Shown piece by piece: positions 24,101 through 34,000 of a stretch of 64,000 nucleotides of DNA; within the stretch, counting starts at the first letter, position 1; the number at the start of each line of letters is the position of its first letter. The DNA lies in NCBI RefSeq assembly GCF_026212465.1, contig NC_080053.1, positions 8,311,054 through 8,375,053 on the forward strand, in the 5' to 3' direction. Source of the stretch: Amaranthus tricolor (Eukaryota > Streptophyta > Magnoliopsida > Caryophyllales > Amaranthaceae). Both the position numbers and the translations under genes were made by a program. The notes beneath the pieces were generated by a model. The model did no database searches, was not told the origin of the DNA, and saw only the letters and a program-made list of their open reading frames with translations.

Positions 24101-24724
24101 CATTCTTTTATGTATTATCAATTCTTTTTTTTGAAAAGCCCGTGAATAAAATTCAATATTTATTGATAATATATTAAAACCTTAAAATTTAATATTTGTT
24201 GATAACAGATCTCAAAAACTATCACCTACACACCTCTTTTATCAAGTTCAGCAGGACCATCCTTCTATTTCATATCGTTACAAGGCCTAAGAGTTGGTGG
24301 CCAAAAACTCCAAATATCTCCCACGGTTTTCTCACAAGGTGGGACCCTTATCGACTCTGGCACCGTCATCACTCGTCTTCCACCTGACGCGTACTCAGCA
24401 TTACAAGGCGCCTTTAGCAAAGCTATGTTTAAGTACCCAAAGGCACCAGCATTATCAATCCTAGATACCTGCTATGATCTAAGCAGCTACCCCACGGTGA
24501 CAGTGCCCAAAATTGGACTTCTTTTTAATGGTGGAGCTGAAGTTGTTATACCTCCTTCTGGAATTTTTTATGTCAAGAATTTGTCACAAGCTTGTCTTGC
24601 ATTTGCTAGTAATGAGGATCCTAGTGATGTTGGTATTTTAGGGAATGTTCAACAACTTACTTTTGATGTTGTTTATGATGTTGCTGGTGGTAAACTTGGT
24701 TTTGGTCCTGGTGGATGTCTTTAG
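14299..24724 (+). CDS. Nepenthesin-type aspartic protease (A1 family), four exons
   Basis: Joining 14299-14539, 19764-20063, 22805-23262 and 24209-24724 gives 1515 nt, 504 residues, with GT-AG introns and consistent phases (1, 1, 0). Order: hydrophobic N-terminus (about residues 12-36; signal peptide), propeptide with HKYGPCS, a first catalytic DTGS (D179) split by intron 2, a cysteine-rich nepenthesin insertion (C189-C240 area), flap Tyr246 in QYGDSS, second catalytic DSGT (D382), and a typical ILGNVQQ...GFGPGGC C-terminus. This is the architecture and length of plant secreted A1B proteases (At5g10770-like group), which cut proteins in the apoplast or endomembrane system. Introns of 5.2, 2.7 and 0.9 kb are loaded with MITEs and microsatellite. 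No frameshift or stop is seen, so it is probably functional. Confidence 0.93.
15008..15642 (+). mobile_element. Helitron-like non-autonomous element, second copy, in intron 1
   Basis: Begins with similarity to 3600 (TAAAAGAACTGTAAAATAAA) and ends TGTGCATTATACGAG, a short spacer and CTAG|T at 15639-15643, the same terminus architecture as the copy at 4099. Coding capacity is absent. The 5' limit is the limit of similarity. Confidence 0.5.
16026..16284. mobile_element. Stowaway MITE (259 bp), TA target duplication, in intron 1
   Basis: Termini CTCCCTCCTATTTATGTTAA and (inverted) CTCCCTCCTATTTAATTTAG, inverted for about 30 bp including GTGTCCCAT. Flanked by TA at 16024-16025 and 16285-16286, as expected for Tc1/mariner-derived Stowaway elements. 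Confidence 0.9.
17620..18121. repeat. Compound (TA)n/(CATATA)n microsatellite, ~500 bp, in intron 1
   Basis: A pure TA run of about 60 bp, followed by ~440 bp of TA interspersed with CA/TG at 6-14-bp intervals. The polarity changes from CATA-type to GTATA-type around 17930. The long alternating Y-I frames on both strands are artefacts. Confidence 0.97.
19171..19535. mobile_element. Stowaway-type MITE, copy 2 (365 bp, intact ends), in intron 1
   Basis: Begins CTCCCTCCGTTCCTTTTTGA and ends GGAACGGAGGGAG, flanked by TA at 19169-19170 and 19536-19537. It has an internal near-duplicate (AATACAATCATTACTTC... twice, ~57 bp apart), also present in copy 1 at 13597. Ends about 230 bp before exon 2. 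Confidence 0.92.
19764..20063 (+). CDS. Aspartic protease exon 2
   Basis: The acceptor CATTAG ends at 19763 and the donor ACAG|GTACAA is at 20063/20064. It encodes HKYGPCS, the rest of the propeptide (SIRERV..), [20 protein letters not shown] and IFDT of the first active site. The exon start one codon before RHKYGP restores the phase left by exon 1. Confidence 0.9.
20125..20400. mobile_element. MITE-like element with tandem 20-22-bp repeats, in intron 2
   Basis: The left end GAGACATTATCACGGTAAGA is a decayed inverted counterpart of the right end (GGGCCCGTCTCATGTAAGAT, then GGTCTCATATAAGACGAGCT). Between them, about 20190-20335, an ATCACTTACAATCTTAAAAT-like unit is repeated about seven times with variation. 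The GAGAC-rich ends resemble a widespread plant MITE group. The class is uncertain. Confidence 0.55.
21857..22536. mobile_element. Possible transposon remnant with GGGTC-rich inverted ends, in intron 2
   Basis: The left side (TAGGGATAGATATGGGTC, again as TAGGGATGGGCATGAGTG near 21983) and the right side (inverted: TAGGAATGTGGATAGGTC) are loosely complementary, with AGACCC/GGGTC motifs throughout. The inverted match is weak and no target duplication is visible. Confidence 0.3.
22805..23262 (+). CDS. Aspartic protease exon 3
   Basis: The acceptor ATCCAG ends at 22804 and the donor ACG|GTAAGT is at 23262/23263. It completes [11 protein letters not shown], then the nepenthesin cysteine motif, [20 protein letters not shown] and FSYCLPSRS. 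Confidence 0.93.
23747..23955. mobile_element. Decayed Stowaway-like MITE, in intron 3
   Basis: Ends CCTCCGTTCTTTTATGTTG and (inverted) TTCTCTCCGTTTTTTTAATG keep the CTCCGTT core of the Stowaway termini in opposite orientation over ~210 bp. Divergent and without a clear TA duplication. Confidence 0.5.
24209..24724 (+). CDS. Aspartic protease exon 4
   Basis: The acceptor GATAACAG ends at 24208 and the stop TAG is at 24722-24724. It encodes YTPLL...[13 protein letters not shown], the second catalytic motif [15 protein letters not shown], and the terminal [15 protein letters not shown]...GGC motif of the family. Confidence 0.93.
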   Translation: MSKTITYTPLLSSSAGPSFYFISLQGLRVGGQKLQISPTVFSQGGTLIDSGTVITRLPPDAYSALQGAFSKAMFKYPKAPALSILDTCYDLSSYPTVTVPKIGLLFNGGAEVVIPPSGIFYVKNLSQACLAFASNEDPSDVGILGNVQQLTFDVVYDVAGGKLGFGPGGCL

Positions 24725-25040
24725 AATCTTACTCATGTCTCATACTTAGCATGCATATTACTTAAAATTGTGGAAAACTTTGATTGTATTCTACTCTACT
24801 TAATGATTTATAGTAATCATTACAAGGAAAATCCTTGGAATTGTATCTGTTACATTTATGTATTTGTATTTTCACAATCTTTTCAGATTATGAAAGAAAA
24901 CAAGTTTTAAGGTGAAAATTTCAACCATATATTAAATAAAAATTTAAAAGTTTTTCTAGTTGGTTGTGTTCATCTTATTAAAATAATATATCTTATTTTT
25001 ATGGTAAGTTTATTTATAATTTTGTACTTGTAAAAGCAAA
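24725..25040 (+). other. 3' untranslated and downstream region of the protease gene
   Basis: AATAAA occurs at 24935-24940, 210 bp past the stop, and could serve as poly(A) signal. Otherwise AT-rich without features. Confidence 0.4.
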
Positions 25041-25213
25041 TGTTTAAAAGAGTAAAGGAAAACTACCTCTCAAATAAAGAGTTGATCCTACTGTTATTAT
25101 TACGGACGTAATAAGAGATGTAAATGCGGAAGAATTAGTTGGCTTAGATGCAAATGAAGAAGTTCTTGATCCTACTGTTGTTTTTATATAGATAATTTTA
25201 TTGTTATTTTTTA

Positions 25214-26411
25214 GAGAGAAAAGAAAATAAAGAAATAGAAGAACAATTGTTGTCAAAAAGACATGGTAGAAGAAATAAAATTGTTGCTTCTAAAAAGAAA
25301 AACAAGAGTAGTATTTCAACAACATCTACAACCATTCCAAAGGAAAAGTAAGTTGTTTAAGCTCGACAACTATTCTATTTAATAAGCATGTGATGCTTTC
25401 TTGTTAAAAATGTGATGCTCTATTGATAAAAATATGATGCTTTTAGAGTACAAGTAGTTGTTTCTATAAGAGAAGAAAATAACAAGAGGAATATTGCACC
25501 AAGTTCTACATCAACACCAAAGAAAAAGTAAGCTTTAGCTGGATAAACTACTTTCTTTTAATAAACATATGATATGATGTTTTTTTCCTAATAATGTCTG
25601 ATTAAATAAAAATGTGATTCTGATCGAACATGTGATTCTGATCAAATGTGATGCATGTGTTCTGATACATGTGATTCTGATCAAATGTGATGCATGTGTT
25701 CTGATACATGTGATTCTGATCAAATGTGATGCTTTCTGTGCTACTAATTTCTGAACACATAGTGAACCTATACTGAACTGTGATGCTTCCTTGATTAATA
25801 TGTGATGTTTTCTTGTTCATATTGTGATGCTTTCTTCATAAACATGTGATTCTTTCTTGATTAACATGTGATTCTTTGTTGATAAACATAATGCTTTTCT
25901 AAGTAAAAATGTGATGCTTTCATGGGTTACAGGAGTGAAGGTCAACTTCATATGCTTTCATCTCCTTCTCAAATGGTTTTGTTGTGTGAGAATTTGAATG
26001 ATAAACAAAGGACTGATTTGAAAGATATTGGCTTTGATGGTCTACTTATGTTGAATATTAAGAAGAGTTATCACAGTATGGCCAAGTATTTTATCGAGTA
26101 GTATGATATTAGTTCTTCAGTTGTTATTGTGAATCAAACATGCAAGTACAGTATCACTGAATATGATGTTTGTGATATCTTTTGCTTGCCTTTAAGTGAG
26201 AATGTTGTTCTTAAACAAAGTAATGACATTTCATAATATGATTTGTTTCAGGAATGGAAAAAAAAAGTGGATTGTATTGGTGAAAAAGATATATCTGCTA
26301 ATGTACTACACACAAAATAGTACATGAGTTAATTGATGAAGGGGATGATTTTAAGAGATATTTTGTAATGTATTCTATGATAACATACTTGACTCCCAAT
26401 TCACATAAAAC
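25214..26411 (+). pseudogene. Transposon-associated Ulp1-type gene, N-terminal part, interrupted
   Basis: Three GT-AG exon-like pieces: about 25214-25348 (...TTSTTIPKEK), about 25470-25528 (...PSSTSTPKKK) and from 25933 (acceptor GGTTACAG). The last reads SEGQLHMLSSPSQMVLLCEN, then LNDKQRTDLKDIGFDGLL, a stop in YFIE.YD, and YSITEYDVCDIFCLPLSEN. The pattern (LNDxQxxxIKxIGFGGLLxL...YxITxxDVxxxxGLP) recalls the N-terminal half of plant transposon-borne Ulp1-family proteins, recalled without a search. In-frame stops and a sharp break at the CACTA end (26415) show it is dead. Lysine/serine-rich short exons lie just after the protease gene but are unrelated to it. Confidence 0.5.
25385..25925. repeat. 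Degenerate ~20-bp ATGTGATGCTTTCTTGATAA repeats with a 39-bp tandem core
   Basis: The phrase ATGTGATGCTTTC(T)TG recurs more than ten times in the two introns of the broken Ulp1-type gene. At 25631-25740 a 39-bp unit (containing TGTGATTCTGATCAAATGTG and GATACA) is repeated almost exactly, starting at 25631, 25670 and 25709. Confidence 0.85.
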
Positions 26412-26546
26412 AGTCACTAGTGGAAAAAAACCTCATTTGCTGCGGTTTTTTGGCCAATATACTGCGTTATGGCCCCAAGCATTAGTGCTAACAGCAGATG
26501 GCCTATTATAAATGCTGCGGTTTAAAATAGCAACAGAAAAGTGCAC

Positions 26547-26665
26547 TATATGCTGCGGGCCTCCCTAAAACCGCAGCATATAGTGCAAAACTATATGCTG
26601 TGGGCCTCCACAAAACCGCAACATATAGATTTGCTCTATATGCTGCGGTTTTACAGAAGGCCGCA

Positions 26666-26670
<5 letters not shown>
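26547..26670. repeat. Three tandem palindromic hairpins in the CACTA subterminal region
   Basis: CTATATGCTGCGG is paired with inverted CCGCAGCATATAG at 26547-26583 (perfect 13-bp arms, 11-13-bp loop). The same arrangement recurs at about 26591-26628 (one or two mismatches) and 26636-26670. Further single motifs lie at about 26438 and 26510. In En/Spm elements such subterminal repeats bind the TnpA-type protein. Confidence 0.85.

Positions 26671-26761
<91 letters not shown>
26669..26761. repeat. (TA)n microsatellite inside the CACTA end
   Basis: About 46 TA units extend directly from the TATA of the last subterminal hairpin, suggesting the run grew from the hairpin's own TATA. Confidence 0.97.
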
Positions 26762-26763
<2 letters not shown>

Positions 26764-27047
26764 TCTTTTTGTTTAATGCTAATAAATAATCTAATAATGT
26801 ACAATGTAAACAATGATTAATCCAACAATCCAATGATAATCACCAATTATCACCAATAATCTCTTTGTAAATACTCCATCGTATATATAATAATATGTAT
26901 ATATACAAATTCAAGTCCTAAATCTAAAACCTATAATATAATATTAAATTTAATGATACATAAACATTATTAGATTTTATCAATAGTAAATATATAATAT
27001 TATAATTTAACAACGTAACAAATACTTATGACGTCAACGTTTTCGAC

Positions 27048-27133
27048 TCAAGGCTCCTTCATGGATTGTAAGATATCGTCCATGTATTTGAGAGTATAGT
27101 AGCCGCAATCAACAGTATTATCAACTTGTCGGG
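27048..27133 (-). pseudogene. Ulp1-like (C48) protease, C-terminal exon of the CACTA gene
   Basis: Minus-strand translation ending at the TGA complement of 27048-27050 reads CSRQVDNTVDCGYYTLKYMD followed by DILQSMKEP. The C-x-RQ-x5-DCGYY-x2-(K/R)YM motif carries the active-site cysteine (DCG) of Ulp1/SENP-type cysteine proteases, which cleave SUMO-like conjugates and are encoded by many CACTA and MULE transposons. Upstream on this strand a CTAAC and a pyrimidine-rich tract lead to GACAAG, a possible splice acceptor. Beyond it, instead of further exons, lies the satellite. Only this last exon survives in the window. Confidence 0.72.
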
Positions 27134-27182
27134 AGCACAAAGAGAAAAATAGATGTTAGTGCCAAAAAAGCTTAAAACCCAT

Positions 27183-30100
27183 AAAATCGCAACTTAGCAC
27201 GTATATTCAAGCATATGACAATTATTTTCAAATCTAAACACTTCCACATAATAATATATACCAAATAGTGTTGTGTGCCAAGTTTCGTGCAAAACAAACC
27301 AAGTTTGAACTATTTTATGCGCGAAAGTGCAAAAAAAGCTTAAAAACCCATAAAATCGCAACTTAGAATGTAATTTCTAGCATATGACTAATATTTTCAA
27401 TTCTAAACACTTCAACGCAATAATATATACCAAATAGTGTTGTGTGCCAAGTTTCCAGCAAAACAAATCAAGTTTGAGCAACTTTATGCGCGAAAGTCCC
27501 AAAAAAGCTTTAAAGCCCATAAAATCGCAACTTAGCACGTAATTTCTAGCAAATGGAGATTATTTTAAATTCTAACCACTTCCACATAATAATATATACC
27601 AAATAGTGTTGTGTGCCAAGTTTCGTGCAAAACAAACCAAGTTTGAGCTACTTTATGCGCGAAAGTTCAAAAAAAGCATAAAAACCCACAAAATCGCAAC
27701 TTAGCACGTAATTTATAGAATATAACTATTATGTTCATTTCAAACCACTTCAACACAATAATATATACCAAATAGTATTGTGTGCCAAGTTTCGTGCCCA
27801 AAAAAAAACCAAGTTTGACCTACTTTATGTGCGAAAGTCCAAAAAAGGCTTAAAAACCCATAAAATCGCAACTTAGCACGTAATTTTTAGCATATGACTA
27901 TTATTTTCAATTATAACCACTTTAACACAATAATATATACCGAATAGTGTTGTGTGCCAAGTTTCGTGCAAAACAAAACAAGTTTGAGCTACTTTACGCG
28001 CGAAAGTCCAAAAAAAGTTTTAAAACCCATAAAATCGCAACTTAGCACGTAATTTCTAGCATATGACAATTATTCTCAATTCTAACAACATCAACACAAT
28101 AATTTATACCCAATACAATTGTGCGCCAAGTTTCGTTCAAAACAAACCAAGTTTGAGATACTTTATGTGCAAAAGTTCAAAAAAAGCTTAAAAACCCACA
28201 AAATCGCAACTTAGCACGTAATTTCTAGCATATGACTAATATTTTCAATTCTAAACACTTCAATGCAATAATATACACCAAAAAGTGTTGTGTGCCAAGT
28301 TTCTTGCAAAACAAACCAAGTTTGAGATACTTTATGCGGGAAATTCCAAAAAAGCTTAAAAACCCACAAAATCGCTACTTAGCACGTAATCTCTAGCATA
28401 TGACCATTATTTTCAATTCTAACCACTTCAACACAATAATATATACAAAATAATATTGTGTTCCGAATTTCGTGCAACACAAACCAACTACTTTATGCAC
28501 GAATGTCTAAAAAAGCTTAAAAACCAATAAAATCGCAAATTAGCATGTAATTTCTAGCATATGACAATTCTTTTCAATTATAAACACTTCAACGAAATAA
28601 TATATACCAAATAGTGTTGTGTGCCAAGTTTCATTAAAAACAAACCAAGTTTGGGCTATGTTATGCACGAAAGTCCAAAAAAAGCTTAAAAACCCATAAA
28701 ATCGCAACTTAGCACGTAATTTGTAGCATAAGACCATTATTTTAAATTCTAACCACTTCAACACAATACTATATACAAAATAGTGTTGTGTGCCAAGTTT
28801 CGTGCAAAACAGACCAAGTTTGAGCTACTTTATACACGAGAATCTAAAAAAAGCTTATAAACTCACAAAATCGCAACTTAGAACGTAATTTCTAGCATAT
28901 GAAAATTATTTTCTATTATAAACACTTCAACGCAATAATCTATACAAAATAGTGTTGTGTGCCAAGTTTCGTGAAAAACAAACCAAGTTTGAGCTACTTT
29001 GTGCGCGAAAGTCTAACAAAAGCTTTAAAACTTATAAAATCGCAACTTAGCACGTAATTTCTAGCATATGAAAATTATTTTTAATTATAAACACTTCAAC
29101 GCAACAATATATACCAATTAGTGTTTTGTGCCAAGTTACGTGCAAAACAAACAAAGTTTGAGCTACTTTATGTGCGAAAGTCAAAAAAATTCGTACAAAC
29201 CCATAAAATCGCAACTTAGCACTTAATTTCTAGCATATGACTATTATTTTAAATTCTAAACACTTCAACGCAATAATATACACGAAATAGTGTTGTGTGC
29301 CAAGTTTCGTGCATAACAAACCAAATTTGAGCTACTTAATGCTCGAAAGTCCAAAAAAGATTAAAAATCCATAAAACCGCAACTTAGCACGTACTTTATA
29401 GCATATGAAAATTATTTTCAATTCTAAACACTTCAACGCAATAATATATTCCAAATAGTTTTGTGTGTGATGTTTCGTGCAAAAAAAAACCAAGTTTTGA
29501 GCTACTTTATGCGCGAAAGTCCAATAAATGCTTAAAAACCCATAAATCGCAACTTAGTAGGTAATTTCTAACATATGACTATTATTTTCAATTCTAACCA
29601 CTTCAACACAATAATTTATACCAAATAATGTAGTGTGCCAAATTTCGTGCAAAACAAACCAAGTTTACTTTATGTTCGAAAGTCTCAAAAAAGCTTTAAA
29701 ACCCATAAAATCGTAACTTAACACGTAATATCTAGCATATGACAAGTATTTTCAATTCTAAACATTTTCAACGCAATAATATATACGAAATAGTGTTGTG
29801 TGCCAAGTTTCATGGAAAACAAACCTAGTTTGAGATACTTTATGCGTGAAAGTCCAAAAAAAGCTTAAAAAACCATAAAATCGCTACTTAGCACGTAATT
29901 TCTAGCATATGACTATTATTTTAATTTCTAAACATTCAACGCAATAAAATATAACAAATAGTGTTATGTTTCAAGTTTCGTGCAAAACAAACTAAGTTTG
30001 AGCTACTTTATGCGCGAAAGTCTAAAAATGTTTAAAAACCCATAAAATCGCAAATAGCAGGTAATTTCTAACATATGACTATTATTTTTAATTCTATCCA

Positions 30101-31058
30101 CTTCAACACAATAATATACTCCAAATAGTGTTGTGCGCCAACTTTCGTGCAAAAAAAAAATCAAGTTTAAGCTACTTTATGCGCGAAAGTCCAAAAAATG
30201 CTGAAAAACCCATAAAATCGCAACTTAGCACGTAATTTCTAGCTTAAGACAATTATTTTCAATTCGAAACACCTCAACGCAATAATATAAACCAAATAGT
30301 GTTGTGTGCCAAGTTTGGTGCAAAACAAACCAAGTTTGAGCTACTTTGTGCGGAAAAGTCTAAAAAAAGCTTAAAAACTTATAAAATCGCAAATTAGCAC
30401 GTAATTTCTAGCACATGACAATTATTATTAATCATAAACACTTCATCGCAATAATATATACCAAATAGTGTTGTGTGCCAAGTTTCGTGCAAAACAAACC
30501 AACTGTGGGCTATTTTATGCGCGAAAGTCCAAAAAAAGCTTAAAAGCCCATAAAATCGCAACTTAGCACGTAATTTCGAGCATATGACCATTATTTTCAA
30601 TTCTAACCACTTCAACACAATAATATATACAGATTAGTTTAGTGTGCCAAGTTTCGTGCAAAACAAACCAAGTTTGAGCTACTTTATGCGTGTAAGTCCA
30701 TAAAAAGCTTAAAAACCCATAAAATTGACACTTAGCACGTAATTTCTAAAATATGACTATTATTTTCAATTCTAACCACTTCAACACAATTATATATACC
30801 AAATAGTGTTACGTGCCAATTTTCGTGAAAAACAAACCAAGTTTGAGCTACTTTGTGCGCGAAAGGCTAACAAAAGCTTTAAAACTTATAAAATCGCAAC
30901 TTAGCACGTAATTTCTAGCATATGACAATTATTTTTAATTATAAACACTTCAACGCAACAATATATACCAATTAGTGTTTTGTGCCAAGTTTCGTGCAAA
31001 ACAAACAAAGTTTGAGCTACTTTATGTGCGAAAGTCCAAAAAATTCTTACAAACCCAT
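27183..31058. repeat. Higher-order repeat copy A (23 monomers, 3876 bp)
   Basis: The first monomer is marked by TTCAAATCTAAACACTTCCA. The whole block is repeated almost base for base in copies B and C. Copy A lacks 8 bp present in the others (ACAAACCAACTACTTTATG at about 28480-28498, versus ACCAAGTTTGAGCTACTT in B and C). Confidence 0.93.
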
Positions 31059-34000
31059 AAAATCGCAACTTAGCACTTAATTTCAAGCATATGACAATTA
31101 TTTTCAAATCTAAACACTTCCACATAATAATATATACCAAATAGTGTTGTGTGCCAAGTTTCGTGCAAAACAAACCAAGTTTGAACTATTTTATGCGCGA
31201 AAGTGCAAAAAAAAAGCTTAAAAACCCATAAAATCGCAACTTAGAATGTAATTTCTAGCATATGACTAATATTTTCAATTCTAAACACTTCAACGCAATA
31301 ATATATACCAAATAGTGTTGTGTGCCAAGTTTCCAGCAAAACAAATCAAGTTTGAGCAACTTTATGCGCGAAAGTCCCAAAAAAGCTTTAAAGCCCATAA
31401 AATCGCAACTTAGCACGTAATTTCTAGCAAATGGAGATTATTTTAAATTCTAACCACTTCCACATAATAATATATACCAAATAGTGTTGTGTGCCAAGTT
31501 TCGTGCAAAACAAACCAAGTTTGAGCTACTTTATGCGCGAAAGTTCAAAAAAAAGCATAAAAACCCACAAAATCGCAACTTAGCACGTAATTTATAGAAT
31601 ATAACTATTATGTTCATTTCAAACCACTTCAACACAATAATATATACCAAATAGTATTGTGTGCCAAGTTTCGTGCCCAAAAAAAAACCAAGTTTGACCT
31701 ACTTTATGTGCGAAAGTCCAAAAAAGGCTTAAAAAACCCATAAAATCGCAACTTAGCACGTAATTTTTAGCATATGACTATTACTTTCAATTATAACCAC
31801 TTTAACACAATAATATATACCGAATAGTGTTGTGTGCCAAGTTTCGTGCAAAACAAAACAAGTTTGAGCTACTTTACGCGCGAAAGTCCAAAAAAAGTTT
31901 TAAAACCCATAAAATCGCAACTTAGCACGTAATTTCTAGCATATGACAATTATTCTCAATTCTAACAACATCAACACAATAATTTATACCCAATACAATT
32001 GTGCGCCAAGTTTCGTTCAAAACAAACCAAGTTTGAGATACTTTATGTGCAAAAGTTCAAAAAAAAGCTTAAAAACCCACAAAATCGCAACTTAGCACGT
32101 AATTTCTAGCATATGACTAATATTTTCAATTCTAAACACTTCAATGCAATAATATACACCAAAAAGTGTTGTGTGCCAAGTTTCTTGCAAAACAAACCAA
32201 GTTTGAGATACTTTATGCGGGAAATTCCAAAAAAGCTTAAAAACCCACAAAATCGCTACTTAGCACGTAATCTCTAGCATATGACCATTATTTTCAATTC
32301 TAACCACTTCAACACAATAATATATACAAAATAATATTGTGTTCCGAATTTCGTGCAACACAAACCAAGTTTGAGCTACTTTATGCACGAATGTCTAAAA
32401 AAGCTTAAAAACCAATAAAATCGCAAATTAGCATGTAATTTCTAGCATATGACAATTCTTTTCAATTATAAACACTTCAACGAAATAATATATACCAAAT
32501 AGTGTTGTGTGCCAAGTTTCATTAAAAACAAACCAAGTTTGGGCTATGTTATGCACGAAAGTCCAAAAAAAAGCTTAAAAACCCATAAAATCGCAACTTA
32601 GCACGTAATTTGTAGCATAAGACCATTATTTTAAATTCTAACCACTTCAACACAATACTATATACAAAATAGTGTTGTGTGCCAAGTTTCGTGCAAAACA
32701 GACCAAGTTTGAGCTACTTTATACACGAGAATCTAAAAAAAGCTTATAAACTCACAAAATCGCAACTTAGAACGTAATTTCTAGCATATGAAAATTATTT
32801 TCTATTATAAACACTTCAACGCAATAATCTATACAAAATAGTGTTGTGTGCCAAGTTTCGTGAAAAACAAACCAAGTTTGAGCTACTTTGTGCGCGAAAG
32901 TCTAACAAAAGCTTTAAAACTTATAAAATCGCAACTTAGCACGTAATTTCTAGCATATGAAAATTATTTTTAATTATAAACACTTCAACGCAACAATATA
33001 TACCAATTAGTGTTTTGTGCCAAGTTACGTGCAAAACAAACAAAGTTTGAGCTACTTTATGTGCGAAAGTCAAAAAAATTCGTACAAACCCATAAAATCG
33101 CAACTTAGCACTTAATTTCTAGCATATGACTATTATTTTAAATTCTAAACACTTCAACGCAATAATATACACGAAATAGTGTTGTGTGCCAAGTTTCGTG
33201 CATAACAAACCAAATTTGAGCTACTTAATGCTCGAAAGTCCAAAAAAGATTAAAAATCCATAAAACCGCAACTTAGCACGTACTTTATAGCATATGAAAA
33301 TTATTTTCAATTCTAAACACTTCAACGCAATAATATATTCCAAATAGTTTTGTGTGTGATGTTTCGTGCAAAAAAAACCAAGTTTTGAGCTACTTTATGC
33401 GCGAAAGTCCAATAAATGCTTAAAAACCCATAAATCGCAACTTAGTAGGTAATTTCTAACATATGACTATTATTTTCAATTCTAACCACTTCAACACAAT
33501 AATTTATACCAAATAATGTAGTGTGCCAAATTTCGTGCAAAACAAACCAAGTTTACTTTATGTTCGAAAGTCTCAAAAAAGCTTTAAAACCCATAAAATC
33601 GTAACTTAACACGTAATATCTAGCATATGACAAGTATTTTCAATTCTAAACATTTTCAACGCAATAATATATACGAAATAGTGTTGTGTGCCAAGTTTCA
33701 TGGAAAACAAACCTAGTTTGAGATACTTTATGCGTGAAAGTCCAAAAAAAAGCTTAAAAAACCATAAAATCGCTACTTAGCACGTAATTTCTAGCATATG
33801 ACTATTATTTTAATTTCTAAACATTCAACGCAATAAAATATAACAAATAGTGTTATGTTTCAAGTTTCGTGCAAAACAAACTAAGTTTGAGCTACTTTAT
33901 GCGCGAAAGTCTAAAAATGTTTAAAAACCCATAAAATCGCAAATAGCAGGTAATTTCTAACATATGACTATTATTTTTAATTCTATCCACTTCAACACAA

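Larger units (their letters stand above)
26415..27154. mobile_element. CACTA (En/Spm) transposon, one terminal region
   Basis: CACTAGTGGAAAAAAACC at 26415 is a canonical CACTA terminal inverted repeat. It is followed by a TGCTGCGG subterminal motif repeated in both orientations, and ~630 bp inside by the C-terminal coding piece of a Ulp1 protease on the minus strand, as in many plant CACTA elements. The candidate 3-bp target copy is AGT (26412-26414). The opposite terminus (CCACTAGTG) is not in the window. The element was inserted into the Ulp1-type gene fragment on its left and runs directly into the satellite array on its right. Confidence 0.82.
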
